A stretch of 64,000 nucleotides of DNA from Foetidibacter luteolus (GCF_009650435.1 NZ_VVIP01000022.1:62001-126000); one strand, 5' to 3'; positions 19,571 through 28,510 are shown, counted from the first letter of the stretch. A program made the numbers and translations. Notes: generated by a model not told the origin, from the letters alone.

Positions 19571-20710
19571 ATGAATTTCCAAATAAACGAGCTTACCCGC
19601 CAGGTAGCAGAAACAGCCAGGGATTTTGCACAGCAGCACATAAAGCCTTATGTAATGGAGTGGGATGAAACACAGGAATTTCCTGTACAGGTATTTAAAG
19701 AAATGGGCAAACTGGGCATGATGGGTGCGTTGGTACCTGAAGAGTATGGCGGCGCAGGGTTATCGTACTACGAATACAAAGTGATTATTGAAGAAGTAGC
19801 GAAAGTGTGCGGATCTATAGGGCTTAGCCTGGCAGCACATAACTCCCTTTGCACCAACCATATTTTAACCTTTGGCAACGAAGAACAAAAAAAACAATAC
19901 CTGCCCAAACTGGCTACGGCGGAATATATAGGGGCATGGGGCCTTACAGAAGCCAACACCGGCAGCGATGCAGGCAACATGAAAACAACAGCAATAAAAG
20001 ACGGGAATGACTGGGTTTTAAACGGCACCAAAAACTGGATAACCCATGGCAAAAGTGGCGACATTGCCGTGGTTATTGCCCGTACCGGCGAGCCCCGCAC
20101 AAGCGGGAACAGTACCGCGTTTATTGTAGAAAAAGGCACTGCCGGTTTTACCGGCGGCAAAAAAGAAAACAAGCTGGGTATGCGGGCCAGCGAAACTGCG
20201 GAAATGATTTTTGACAATTGCCGCATACCCGATACTAACCGGCTTGGCAAAATAGGCGATGGCTTTCGCCAGGCGCTTACCATACTGGACGGCGGCAGGA
20301 TATCCATTGCTTCGCTGGCACTGGGCATAGCCAAAGGCGCTTATGAAGCGGCATTGCAGTATTCCAAAGAACGTTACCAGTTTGACCAGCCGATTGCCAG
20401 CTTCCAGGGCATTAGCTTTAAGCTGGCCGATATGGCCACAGAAATAGCAGCGGCAGAAATGCTGGTGTTACAATCCTGCGATTTGAAAGTACGTGGCGAA
20501 AAGGTTACCAAACTTTCGGCCATGGCTAAGTATTACGCCAGTGAGGTATCTGTAAAAGTTGCAACAGAAGCAGTGCAGGTATTTGGCGGTTATGGCTACA
20601 CCAAAGATTTTCCCGTGGAAAAATTTTACCGGGATTCCAAGCTTTGCACCATTGGCGAAGGCACTTCGGAGATTCAAAAAATTGTAATAGCACGGGAAGT
20701 GTTGGCATAA
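19571..20710 (+). CDS. Acyl-CoA dehydrogenase (short-chain/butyryl type)
   Basis: A 379-residue flavoenzyme of normal family length. It introduces the alpha-beta double bond in acyl-CoA and passes electrons to ETF. The N-terminal helical domain ends in VPEEYGGAGLSYYEY. The middle domain has the FAD/substrate motif WGLTEANTGSDAGNM and KNWITHG. The C-terminal domain has QVFGGYGYTKDFPVEKFYRD and GEGTSEIQ, whose first Glu is the expected catalytic base of short-chain enzymes. Length and motifs favour the butyryl/short-chain group, but chain length cannot be fixed from sequence alone. The gene is transcribed alone between a promoter box and a terminator. Confidence 0.92.
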   Translation: MNFQINELTRQVAETARDFAQQHIKPYVMEWDETQEFPVQVFKEMGKLGMMGALVPEEYGGAGLSYYEYKVIIEEVAKVCGSIGLSLAAHNSLCTNHILTFGNEEQKKQYLPKLATAEYIGAWGLTEANTGSDAGNMKTTAIKDGNDWVLNGTKNWITHGKSGDIAVVIARTGEPRTSGNSTAFIVEKGTAGFTGGKKENKLGMRASETAEMIFDNCRIPDTNRLGKIGDGFRQALTILDGGRISIASLALGIAKGAYEAALQYSKERYQFDQPIASFQGISFKLADMATEIAAAEMLVLQSCDLKVRGEKVTKLSAMAKYYASEVSVKVATEAVQVFGGYGYTKDFPVEKFYRDSKLCTIGEGTSEIQKIVIAREVLA

Positions 20711-20726
20711 AATACCACGTACAACA

Positions 20727-20758
20727 AAGGCCGGGGGGTTATCCCGGCCTTATAATTT
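20727..20758 (+). terminator. Terminator between acyl-CoA dehydrogenase and RHH genes
   Basis: Stem AAGGCCGGG/CCCGGCCTT, followed by TATAATTTTC. It lies between converging genes and may serve both. Confidence 0.85.
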
Positions 20759-20780
20759 TCCGCTATACGCGGCCTTTGCC

Positions 20781-20975
20781 TTACCCCTGTTTTTTCTTAG
20801 GCGAGACCTTCTTTTCAGCGCTCTCTTCCCCTGGCTTTAATCTTCCGGCCTCTTTCAGCTTTTGGTCAAGCAGCCATTCAATCTGCCCGTTTACACTGCG
20901 GAATTCATCACCGGCCCATTTCTCCAGCGCCTTGTAAGCTGCCTCATCTATGCGTAAAACAAAACTCTTCTTCAA
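20781..20975 (-). CDS. Small ribbon-helix-helix (Arc-like) DNA-binding protein
   Basis: A 64-residue protein. The first 45 residues fit the Arc/MetJ ribbon-helix-helix fold: a short strand (SFVLRID), a helix (EAAYKALEKWAGDEF), a turn (RSVNG) and a second helix (QIEWLLDQKLKEAG). The C-terminus is a basic, disordered tail (EKKVSPKKKQG). Proteins of this kind bind DNA as dimers and often repress their own or nearby operons. It is the last gene of the minus-strand cluster with the SPFH and PH-like proteins, 45 bp after the latter's stop. Confidence 0.75.
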   Translation of the reverse strand: MKKSFVLRIDEAAYKALEKWAGDEFRSVNGQIEWLLDQKLKEAGRLKPGEESAEKKVSPKKKQG

Positions 20976-21006
20976 ACTGCAAAGCGTTTAATGTATTAAA
21001 CAATAA

Positions 21007-21035
21007 AAGCATGCCGGGTTTTACCGGGCATGCTT
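21007..21035 (-). terminator. Hairpin overlapping the stop of the PH-like gene
   Basis: Arms 21007-21019 and 21023-21035 (AAGCATGCC-GGT type) have one mismatch and are flanked by A/T on both sides. The hairpin contains the last codons of the upstream gene. It probably attenuates transcription into the RHH gene. Confidence 0.65.
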
Positions 21036-21533
21036 AAAAGGGTTAAGCATCAGTTGCTCGCAACTGGTTAGCAGGCTTAAAGCCTGCTGGCTGCCTATGT
21101 AGTATTTTCTGCCATCCTTCATATCAATGGCAACACCACGGTCTCCGCTAACGGTATGCGCTTTACCCCATTTTTTTGTTTTGGAATAGCCCCAGCTTGT
21201 GTTGGTCCACTTCTGCAACTTTATGTCCGCAATAGCCTGAATATCTATAAAACTATAGTTTCTAAAAAAAGGCATCCAGCGGTAATAAATACCTTTAACG
21301 GTAACAACGGTTTCAAAGCTGGTTATGTAAAACAATAACATGTTAACAGCACCCATAAACAAAACCAACCCTACCGCGAAAAGCCCATCTTTTACCTTTC
21401 CCTCATTAAACATAAGCACTGTGGGCAACAGCACCGAGGTTATTGTACTGAACACCAGCAAAAACCAAAGCCATCCCTGCCGGAACTGTTGCCGCTCCCT
21501 GAACAATATTTTTTCGTTATTGAACTCTTTCAT
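21021..21533 (-). CDS. Membrane protein with PH-like domain
   Basis: A 170-residue protein with two N-terminal membrane segments (about 20-42 and 50-72). They are followed by a soluble beta-rich part (TVKGIYYRWMPFFRNYSFIDIQAI...DRGVAIDMKDGRKYYIGSQQ), whose order resembles bacterial PH-like (bPH2) domains. The ATG lies one base after the stop of the SPFH gene, so the two are almost certainly co-transcribed and coupled. The function is unknown; such domains often sit near membrane-scaffold proteins. Confidence is high that it is a gene and moderate for the fold. Confidence 0.75.
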   Translation of the reverse strand: MKEFNNEKILFRERQQFRQGWLWFLLVFSTITSVLLPTVLMFNEGKVKDGLFAVGLVLFMGAVNMLLFYITSFETVVTVKGIYYRWMPFFRNYSFIDIQAIADIKLQKWTNTSWGYSKTKKWGKAHTVSGDRGVAIDMKDGRKYYIGSQQALSLLTSCEQLMLNPFKHAR

Positions 21534-21534
21534 G

Positions 21535-22410
21535 TTACTGGTATAAAGTGCCGGTATTTAAAACAGGCGTGGCTGCTTTTTCACCACACAATACAACCAT
21601 CAGGTTGCTTACCATGGCGGCTTTACGCTCCTCATCCAGGCTGACAATTTCTTTTTTAGACAATTCTTCCAGTGCCAGTTCTACCATGCCTACAGCGCCT
21701 TCCACTATTTTGTAGCGGGCAGCAACTATGGCCGTGGCCTGCTGCCTTTGCAGCATGGCGCCGGCAATTTCTGAAGCATACGCCAGGTGGCTTATGCGGG
21801 CTTCTTTAACAATAATGCCGGCTTCAGCGCTGCGTTCATTTAGCTCTGCGGTAAGCATTTCAGTAACTTTTTCACCGCCCTCTCTTAATGTAAGAGAAGC
21901 ATGCTCGTTCTCCATATTGTCATAAGGATAGCTTACAGCAAGATGCCTTATTGCGGCTTCGCTTTGTATTTTAATGTATTGCTCATAATTCGTTACCTCA
22001 AAAGAGGCCCTGTATGTGTCTTTTACCTGCCATACAATAACAGCGGCAATCTCAATAGGGTTACCCATTTTGTCATTCACCTTCAGCTTGGAGCTTTCCA
22101 GGTTGTTTAAGCGTAACGATAAACGTTTTCTTGAATACAGCGGATTTACATAACGCAATCCGTTTTCTTTAATAGTACCCACGTACCTGCCAAAAAACGT
22201 ACACACTTTGGATTGGTTTGGACTGATGATAGTAAGGCCGCTCATAAAGAATATTGATACCAGTATAAGCAGGATACCCATTAAAATAATTGCCCGGCGG
22301 GAACCACCTGCGTGCCCGCTGTTAACCAGCAGGTACACTGCGCCGGTTAGCGCCAGCAAACCAACAAGCAGTATTAAAAAACCGGAGATGGGGCGTATAA
22401 TCTTTTCCAT
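21535..22410 (-). CDS. SPFH/Band 7 domain membrane protein
   Basis: A 291-residue protein. I place the start at ATG 22410 (MEKIIRPISGF); upstream the frame stays open to 22683 but runs through a family B repeat, so that part is not coding. Two membrane segments (about 7-27 and 38-58) are followed by the SPFH domain: ISPNQSKVCTFFGRYVGT, KVNDKMGNPIEIAAVIVWQV and the AIRHLAVSYPYD region. The C-terminal helical part (NERSAEAGIIVKEARISHLAYA...MLQRQQATAIVAAR) is typical. SPFH proteins build oligomeric membrane scaffolds and modulate proteases or fluidity. First gene of an operon with the PH-like and RHH genes. Confidence 0.88.
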   Translation of the reverse strand: MEKIIRPISGFLILLVGLLALTGAVYLLVNSGHAGGSRRAIILMGILLILVSIFFMSGLTIISPNQSKVCTFFGRYVGTIKENGLRYVNPLYSRKRLSLRLNNLESSKLKVNDKMGNPIEIAAVIVWQVKDTYRASFEVTNYEQYIKIQSEAAIRHLAVSYPYDNMENEHASLTLREGGEKVTEMLTAELNERSAEAGIIVKEARISHLAYASEIAGAMLQRQQATAIVAARYKIVEGAVGMVELALEELSKKEIVSLDEERKAAMVSNLMVVLCGEKAATPVLNTGTLYQ

Positions 22411-22497
22411 ATAAAATGATATTATTTTGATATCAAATTTATATAACCAAATTTTTCTGGTCAAGCTATATTTGATGAACGGTAAAAATGCCAGGCT

Positions 22498-22626
22498 CTG
22501 AAAAGGCAGTACCCGGGGTTGAGCTACTACAAGGTGGGAAAAGCTGCGTAGCGAACAAGGCGCATAAGAGTGCGACGCAAGAGAAGCCTCATGCTTATTC
22601 TTCTGCCGGGCCCATAAAAATAAAAA
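22498..22626 (+). repeat. Dispersed repeat family B copy
   Basis: It contains AAGAGTGCGACGCAAGAGAAG and a right end TGCCGGGCCCATAAAAATAAA. The left part, GGTGGGAAAAGCTGCGTAGCG, is the complement of the end seen at 49855. Confidence 0.8.
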
Positions 22627-22683
22627 TGGCGCAGCCATAATAGTGATTGAACCAGCTTGAAGCCATAATAAACTCTGTAGCAT

Positions 22684-22691
22684 TATATTTA
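22684..22691 (+). promoter_or_regulatory. Near-consensus -7 box upstream of the esterase gene
   Basis: TATATTTA differs from TAnnTTTG at the last base and lies 18 nt before the ATG at 22710. No clear -33 element was found. Confidence 0.3.
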
Positions 22692-22709
22692 CCGGGTAAA
22701 AACATTGTT

Positions 22710-23528
22710 ATGAAAAAGCTGGCCGTTTTACTGTTTTTCTTCCTGCTAACTGAATATGCCAAAGCCGGCACAACAGATACTGTTGAAGTGTATAGCAATG
22801 CCATGCACAAGAATATCAAATGTGTTATTGTTAAGCCATCCGCATACGATGAAAAATCTTTTCGCTACCCGGTGGTTTACCTGCTGCACGGCTATAGCGG
22901 CAACTATGCGCAATGGATAAACACCTGCCCCGCCCTTGCAACAAAGGCCGATGAAATGAATGCCATTATTGTTTGTCCTGATGGCGGTTTTGGCAGTTGG
23001 TATTTTGACAGCCCGGTGGATAGCAGCATACGTTATGAAACTTTTGTAAGCGATGAACTGGTAAGTTATATAGACGCTAAATACGCCAGCATTGCAGACA
23101 GGCGGCACCGGGCCATTACAGGCCTGAGCATGGGCGGACATGGGGCCATGTATCTTGCTATTAGGCACAGGGATAAATACGGTGCGGCCGGCAGTACCAG
23201 CGGGGGTGTTGACTTTACGCCTTTTCCTAAAAACTGGGATATTGCCAAAGACCTGGGCGATTACAGCAGCCACCAGCAGCTATGGCAGCAGCATACGGTA
23301 ATAAGCCAGGCAAATAACCTGAAGAACAGAGAGCTTTCTATTATTGTGGATTGCGGCATTGATGACTTTTTTTTGCAGGTAAACCGCAACCTGCACCAAG
23401 CATTGCTGGAAAAGAAAATTGACCATGACTACATTGAAAGGCCGGGCGGGCACGATGGGCCTTACTGGGCTAACTCCATACTGTACCAGCTACTTTTTTT
23501 TCAGCAATATTTTTCAGGAGAAAAGTAA
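22710..23528 (+). CDS. Secreted esterase (esterase D / feruloyl esterase-like family)
   Basis: A 272-residue protein. ATG 22710 gives a signal peptide (MKKLAVLLFFFLLTEYAKAG); an upstream in-frame TTG is rejected. The alpha/beta-hydrolase signs are PVVYLLHGYSGNYAQW (oxyanion region), GLSMGGHG (nucleophile Ser140), DCGIDD (Asp218) and PGGHDGPYW (His248), in the order expected for PF00756-type esterases. These act on acyl esters of sugars, glutathione or plant phenolics; the substrate here is unknown. Predicted periplasmic or extracellular. It stands alone and converges with the GNAT gene. Confidence 0.88.
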   Translation: MKKLAVLLFFFLLTEYAKAGTTDTVEVYSNAMHKNIKCVIVKPSAYDEKSFRYPVVYLLHGYSGNYAQWINTCPALATKADEMNAIIVCPDGGFGSWYFDSPVDSSIRYETFVSDELVSYIDAKYASIADRRHRAITGLSMGGHGAMYLAIRHRDKYGAAGSTSGGVDFTPFPKNWDIAKDLGDYSSHQQLWQQHTVISQANNLKNRELSIIVDCGIDDFFLQVNRNLHQALLEKKIDHDYIERPGGHDGPYWANSILYQLLFFQQYFSGEK

Positions 23529-23543
23529 ACTTGACTGCGGCTT

Positions 23544-24059
23544 TTATAAAACAAGCTTCATCAGGTAATCGTTCTGCTTATCGGTACCCAGCACAAACTC
23601 ATGTTCGCTAAAAACAGTAAAGCCGAGTTTCTTGTAAAAAGCTATGGCCTTTTGGTTATGCTCCCACACACCCAGCCAAAGTATTTCGTATTTTTTGCGG
23701 CGGGCATACTGTATGCATTCGTTCATCAGCAACAGCCCAATACGGTTGCCCTGGAAGCTTTGCAAAACATAGATACGTTCCAACTCAATATGCTTTAACC
23801 CGTACAGCTCATGCGGCTTTTGGGTACGGCGCAACTTGGCATAACCGGCCACTTCTTCATCTAACCTGGCCAGGAAAAACTGAACACCTTTCTCGCTAAA
23901 CTCTTTTTGTATGGTGGCAGGCGTAAAATGTTGCTGTATATGCTGCAGCATATCTTCCGCTGTATTGTGAGAAGCAAATGTTTCATAGAAAGTTTTGGCA
24001 CCCAGTGTTGACAGCACTTCAGCATCTTCAATAGTACCCTTGGTTATTACAGCAGGCAT
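23544..24059 (-). CDS. GNAT family N-acetyltransferase
   Basis: A 171-residue cytosolic enzyme. The GNAT core is clear: the strand ELERIYVLQSFQGNRIGLLLMNECI contains the acetyl-CoA pyrophosphate loop (QGNRIG, the Q/R-x-x-G-x-G/A motif). It is followed by WLGVWEHNQKAIAFYKKLGFTVFSEHEF. The N-terminal part TIEDAEVLSTLGAKTFYETFA is usual for small-molecule acetyltransferases. The acceptor is unknown. It lies between the esterase and histidine kinase genes without operon partners. Confidence 0.88.
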   Translation of the reverse strand: MPAVITKGTIEDAEVLSTLGAKTFYETFASHNTAEDMLQHIQQHFTPATIQKEFSEKGVQFFLARLDEEVAGYAKLRRTQKPHELYGLKHIELERIYVLQSFQGNRIGLLLMNECIQYARRKKYEILWLGVWEHNQKAIAFYKKLGFTVFSEHEFVLGTDKQNDYLMKLVL

Positions 24060-24119
24060 GTAACAAAAATTATAAGCTTAATCTACAAAGTAAAAACCAA
24101 ATGGCAAGGTTTCTTTTGG

Positions 24120-25217
24120 TTATTTGGTAATTGCTTTACGCAGGTTGATATATAGAGATATGATGACCTGGTCAACCTCTATCAACACCTTTAGCTCGTG
24201 GCTTTGCGGGTAAATAAGGTTTAAACGCCTGCTGATGTTCTGAAGAATAATATTGCTGCCATTAGTGAGTGTAGAGGTGTCGGGCGGTTTATTCCATGTT
24301 AACCGCATGTTGAAGTTGCCATTATCAGCGGAGATGTTAATGTGCAGTTTTTTATGTTCCGTTGCAAGCAGAGATACATGTTTGAAAGCATTTTCAGTAA
24401 CGGGCAGTATAATGAATGGCGCAATCCTGTTGGCCATCATGTCACCCTCTGTGTACAGCGTTATTTCAACCGGGTTGCTGGCAGTCGCTTTGCTAAGCTC
24501 TATGTATTCATTCAGCAGTTGTAATTCTTTGGCGATGGCAATAGTGCCCAGGTTGTTTTCATAAAGGGCATATACAAGCAGGCTTTTAATTTTCTTCATC
24601 AACACAGGCATCTGCGAAGGCTTTTGCTCAGATACCTGTTCCACACGCTCCAGTATATCTGCCAAAAAGAACGGTTGAGTATGCCCCTTTTCCACCTCAG
24701 CTTCGTTCTTGGCTTTTTCTTCTTTCAACAGTTCTACTTCCTGTTGTTTGATGTACCAGAGTTTGCCCAGTTTTATGGCGGCAGCCAGGCAGCCCTCCAT
24801 GTTTATCTGGCTGAAGAGGCTAAAGAAGTTGCCCATGATGTTCTTCCTGGGCATTGGAACCGGCATGCCGTTTAACTCTCTTATAAAAGGTACACAGTAG
24901 TAAAAGTACAGCTCAAAGGCAATGATGATAACAAAGCTTGCCAGCACCCATAGCAAAACCATGGCAATATAACGCCCCCTGAACAGGAATTGCGGCAGCA
25001 GGTAATAGATGATGAAGTAACAAAACAACATATCCAACGGTGTGGAAACAGTTACTTCCATAAAGGATTCTACAAAGGCTTTCATAAAGCCATACTCAGA
25101 CTTCCACAGCAATGCCGAAACGGTTGCATAATACAATATCCAGGCAAACCAGAAAATAAAATGACGGGAGCGGCGGTAATTGCGGCTGTTGGAAAATATC
25201 AGTGCATCCAGCGTCAT
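24120..25217 (-). CDS. LytS-type histidine kinase homologue lacking the phospho-acceptor His (pseudokinase)
   Basis: A 365-residue membrane protein; ATG 25217 is preferred over an in-frame GTG 72 bp upstream. Four N-terminal membrane segments (to about residue 130) and a coiled linker (WYIKQQEVELLKEEKAKNEAEVEKG) match the His_kinase (PF06580) layout. Where the family reads NPHFLFN, this protein reads QPFFLAD: Phe183 replaces the phosphorylated His. The N box is kept (PVTENAFKH), but the glycine box is NGSNIILQN instead of the usual GxGIGLxN. It is probably catalytically dead, able at most to bind nucleotide or partner kinases. The divergent neighbour at 25740 is an intact kinase of the same family. 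Confidence 0.85.
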   Translation of the reverse strand: MTLDALIFSNSRNYRRSRHFIFWFAWILYYATVSALLWKSEYGFMKAFVESFMEVTVSTPLDMLFCYFIIYYLLPQFLFRGRYIAMVLLWVLASFVIIIAFELYFYYCVPFIRELNGMPVPMPRKNIMGNFFSLFSQINMEGCLAAAIKLGKLWYIKQQEVELLKEEKAKNEAEVEKGHTQPFFLADILERVEQVSEQKPSQMPVLMKKIKSLLVYALYENNLGTIAIAKELQLLNEYIELSKATASNPVEITLYTEGDMMANRIAPFIILPVTENAFKHVSLLATEHKKLHINISADNGNFNMRLTWNKPPDTSTLTNGSNIILQNISRRLNLIYPQSHELKVLIEVDQVIISLYINLRKAITK

Positions 25218-25739
25218 AAGCAGGGATGAGAAATTTAGTACTGATGATAGAAAAACCGGCAGGTAGCTGTTATAACAGCATAGCCACACAATAAAGCCGG
25301 AAGATGAACGGAAGTAAAATTATCTCATGGCAAAAGAAGGTTTCTAAAAAAATGACAGGTGGTAGAAACCACCCAAGTCACATGAGAAAAATACTACTCT
25401 CTTAAAATATCTTTTATGCTTAACAAGAATAAGTTCATAGCTTTTTCGAAATTAAGCCGCACTTATTGGTAAGCGAGTGTAAAATTTACCGAAACCGGAA
25501 TTTTAACCGCTCAAGCAAATAAATATATCCTTGAAACCTGACACTATGCATGGGGTATTATTAGCGAACAACCGATTGAACAAGGGCACAAATCTTTCAA
25601 CTATACAACCGAAGCGAAAAATCATATAACCTAATATCAGCTCAAAACGCCGGAGGGCATTTTAACAACAATTAACTTTTTATTATAATGGCCTGCTTTC
25701 AACATTGCGTTATTATTTATACCAACTGCACTCAGGTAC
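25218..25739. other. Divergent regulatory spacer between two LytS-type kinase genes
   Basis: About 520 bp, AT-rich, with no gene or repeat family copy. It must contain the promoters of both kinase genes, but I could not place a consensus box. Confidence 0.4.
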
Positions 25740-26819
25740 ATGAATGTAACCGGTGATATTAAACCTTCGCTAACGCTTGACCGCAAGAGACAATTTCTGA
25801 ACGATGGAATTGTAAAACTGATTGGCATACCGCTGTTTGGTATTCTTATACCCAATATTACAAGGCTTATCACCAACTCTGCCTACCAGCTACATGAACT
25901 ATTATTGAGCTATGGATATTTTGTGATAGTGTCGTTTATTGTATGGCAAGGCAATGTGCTGCTGATGAAATACCTGTCTTACCGTGTGAAATGGAAGAAA
26001 GAAACGTACTATAACAAAATACTGGCACTGCTGGCGTCTAATGTAATGTATTCAGGGCTGGTATCAGCAGGTCTTATATATGTATGGCTGTCTTTTTCCC
26101 ACGAACAACTTACCAACTGGAACCCGTTGATTAACTCAACCTTTGTTATCATTATAGCAGCCGCTTTTGTGACCAACATTTATGAGAACTTTTTTTTGAT
26201 AAGGCAGCAGTTGCATACCCTGTCCCGTGTGGAACAGTTAAGCCTTGCAAAATCCCAGGCTGAGCTGCATGCCCTGAAAAACCAGATTGACCCGCATTTT
26301 ATTTTCAATGCGCTCAATACCCTTTCTTACCTTATTGTGGCCGATGCAAAAAACGCCAAACTATATAATGATACACTGGCAAGGGTTTACCAGTACATAC
26401 TAAGCAACAAACACAGAGATGTAGTGCTGCTACGTGAAGAACTGGAGTTTATCAGTAATTACTTTTACCTGCTAAAGATTCGTTTTGCCAATGCTATTAA
26501 TATGACCATTGAGATAAACGATATGGGTGCGGGAGAAAACCTGATATTGCCGATATCGCTGCAAACGCTGATAGAAAATGCCATAAAGCACAATGATTTT
26601 TGCGATGAAGACCCACTGGAAATACAGGTTTCCGTTGAAACGAATTATGTAGTTGTTAAGAACCGGATGCATAAAAAAGCATACCCTGTGCCTTCATCAA
26701 GAATTGGCCTGGCCAACCTTGACAACAGGTACAGGCTTATTGCCCGCAGAAATATTTTGAAAGATGAGTTTAATAACTATTTCGTTGTTAAACTACCCAT
26801 AATCAGCATTAAGCAATGA
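25740..26819 (+). CDS. LytS-type sensor histidine kinase (intact)
   Basis: A 359-residue membrane sensor kinase. Four membrane segments (within residues 25-150) are followed by a linker helix and the His_kinase motif NQIDPHFIFNALN with phospho-acceptor His186. The ATPase N box is LQTLIENAIKHND and the glycine box RIGLANLDNRY. These kinases respond to envelope or metabolite signals and phosphorylate LytTR regulators. The stop overlaps the start of the regulator gene by 4 bp (ATGA), so the two form a two-component system. The divergent gene at 24120 encodes a degenerate relative. Confidence 0.92.
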   Translation: MNVTGDIKPSLTLDRKRQFLNDGIVKLIGIPLFGILIPNITRLITNSAYQLHELLLSYGYFVIVSFIVWQGNVLLMKYLSYRVKWKKETYYNKILALLASNVMYSGLVSAGLIYVWLSFSHEQLTNWNPLINSTFVIIIAAAFVTNIYENFFLIRQQLHTLSRVEQLSLAKSQAELHALKNQIDPHFIFNALNTLSYLIVADAKNAKLYNDTLARVYQYILSNKHRDVVLLREELEFISNYFYLLKIRFANAINMTIEINDMGAGENLILPISLQTLIENAIKHNDFCDEDPLEIQVSVETNYVVVKNRMHKKAYPVPSSRIGLANLDNRYRLIARRNILKDEFNNYFVVKLPIISIKQ

Positions 26820-27571
26820 AAGTTTTAATAATTGAAGATGAAAGGCCGGCGCTGGAAAATATGATGGAGTGTTTGAGAAATGCGGATGAACAGGTTAAAA
26901 TCATTGGAACGCTGAGCAGCGTGCAAAACAGTATTAACTGGTTAAATGCTAACCCTTTGCCAGACCTGATATTTATGGATATACAGCTCTCTGACGGGCT
27001 GTCCTTTAATATTCTTAAACAAAGTAATATTACCTGCCCGGTTATTTTTACCACCGCTTTTGATCATTATATTACCCAGGCGCTGGATTACAATAGTATT
27101 GATTACCTGCTTAAGCCCATTGATTGCAGCAGGATAAACAATACCATCAAAAAGTACAAGAACCTGCAGCAGCATTTTGTGAATAATTACAGTACGCTGC
27201 TGGATTACCTTAACCACCAGCAGAAGAAAAGGTCAAGGGTGGTGGTTAAAAAGGGTCTTGAATTTCAAACGATAAGACTGGAAGATATAGCCTACTTTTT
27301 TACAGAACACAAAGTGGTATTTGTGGTTGATAAAGACTGTAAAAAGTTTTTAGCCGAAATTGACACGCTTGCGGAACTGGAAGAAGAACTGGACGACAGC
27401 ATTTTCTTCAGGGCCAACCGTAAGTACATTGTAAACGCTAATTATATTAATCGTTACAAATCGGTGGATAAGAGTAAGATAAGCCTTGAATTAAGCGTAC
27501 CGGTAAATGAAGAGATCATCATCAGCCAGGAAAATGCATCCACCTTTAAAAAATGGATAAGCGAAATTTAA
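26816..27571 (+). CDS. LytTR-family response regulator
   Basis: A 251-residue regulator. The receiver domain (1-120) has the acidic pair EDE near the start, phospho-acceptor Asp55 in PDLIFMDIQLSDG, TTAF and the Lys of YLLKPI. The C-terminal LytTR DNA-binding domain (about 140-250) shows VVVKKGLEFQTIRLEDIAYF and FFRANRKYIVNANYINRY. Its start overlaps the kinase stop (ATGA), giving translational coupling. Target genes are not visible; autoregulation or control of the divergent pseudokinase gene is possible but not shown. Confidence 0.92.
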   Translation: MKVLIIEDERPALENMMECLRNADEQVKIIGTLSSVQNSINWLNANPLPDLIFMDIQLSDGLSFNILKQSNITCPVIFTTAFDHYITQALDYNSIDYLLKPIDCSRINNTIKKYKNLQQHFVNNYSTLLDYLNHQQKKRSRVVVKKGLEFQTIRLEDIAYFFTEHKVVFVVDKDCKKFLAEIDTLAELEEELDDSIFFRANRKYIVNANYINRYKSVDKSKISLELSVPVNEEIIISQENASTFKKWISEI

Positions 27572-27586
27572 CAGGCGCCAGGGGCA

Positions 27587-28408
27587 TTAATTAAGCAAAA
27601 CAGGATTGGTTACAATGTTTCCTGTTCCATCAAATTTTATCTCTACGTCAGGCTCCCTGTTGTCATTCCATTCAACAATAAAATTGTTGCGGCCATCACC
27701 TACCATTATGGCCATATATTTTAGCTGTACCAGCTCAAGCATAGACAGAAAGAGGAATATAGCATGTATCCGGTTTTCGCAGGTGTCGAATATTTTTTCA
27801 AAAGCCACCGTTTTTTCTTTCCTCACCATGTTCATCATGTTTTCACGGCTGCCTTCCATGGTATAATTATAACGCACCACGGTATGCACAGGTTTATTGT
27901 TTTTATCATGCAGCCGCTGCATCACCCTTTCAAACGTTTTCATCAGTTTAAAAAGGGTAATATTTTGTATCTCAGTGCCTTCAGACGCCGCTTCCCCAAC
28001 CGTAGCCAATTCTTTGTGCAGGTTACCTCGTTTAACCATCAGCATTCGTATGGCTTCCATTTCAGCCATTTCAACAGCCGCCTCCTTAAATTTCTTGTAC
28101 TCAAGAATTTTGTCCACCAGTTCCTGCCGCGGGTCAATTTCATTGCCCTGGGCGTCAATTTCTTTACGGGGCAGCAGCATCTTTGCTTTAATACGCATCA
28201 ATGTGCTTACAAACAAAATAAACTCACTGCTCAGTTCAATATTAAGTTTCTCCTGCTCATGCACGTACGCCAAAAAATCCTTAATGATTTTAGTGATGGG
28301 TATATTGTAAATATCCAGTTCATCCCGTTCAATAAAAAAAAGCAGCAAATCGAACGGTCCTTCAAACTGCGGCAATTTTATCTGGTATGCGGTAGCGTTG
28401 GTAGCCAT
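27587..28408 (-). CDS. scpA: Segregation and condensation protein A
   Basis: A 273-residue kleisin that joins SMC and ScpB in the chromosome condensation complex. The N-terminus has the hallmark LPQFEGPFDLLLFFIERDELDIYNIPI, then FILFVSTLMRIKAKMLLPR. The middle is variable, and the C-terminal winged-helix part reads FLSMLELVQLKYMAI. Length is normal for ScpA. ScpB and SMC are not in the window. It converges with the LytTR regulator gene with only 15 bp between stops. Confidence 0.92.
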   Translation of the reverse strand: MATNATAYQIKLPQFEGPFDLLLFFIERDELDIYNIPITKIIKDFLAYVHEQEKLNIELSSEFILFVSTLMRIKAKMLLPRKEIDAQGNEIDPRQELVDKILEYKKFKEAAVEMAEMEAIRMLMVKRGNLHKELATVGEAASEGTEIQNITLFKLMKTFERVMQRLHDKNNKPVHTVVRYNYTMEGSRENMMNMVRKEKTVAFEKIFDTCENRIHAIFLFLSMLELVQLKYMAIMVGDGRNNFIVEWNDNREPDVEIKFDGTGNIVTNPVLLN

Positions 28409-28439
28409 GATGTAATAATAACTGGTAAAACGGAATTTT

Positions 28440-28510
28440 TATTATGAGCCCGGCTGAATTACTGCTATTGAGCTTTGCTTGCGTCGCACTCTTCTACGCC
28501 TTGTCCGCTA
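28440..28510 (-). repeat. Dispersed repeat family B copy
   Basis: It contains TTATGAGCCCGGCTGAATTAC and GCTTGCGTCGCACTCTTCTAC. It lies just upstream of scpA (transcribed away from it); the remaining spacer to 28666 shows nothing else. Confidence 0.75.

Noticed and set aside
22411..22683. Upstream open extension of the SPFH gene (91 codons)
   Set aside because: It runs through a family B repeat and has no membrane-protein character; ATG 22410 gives the normal N-terminus.
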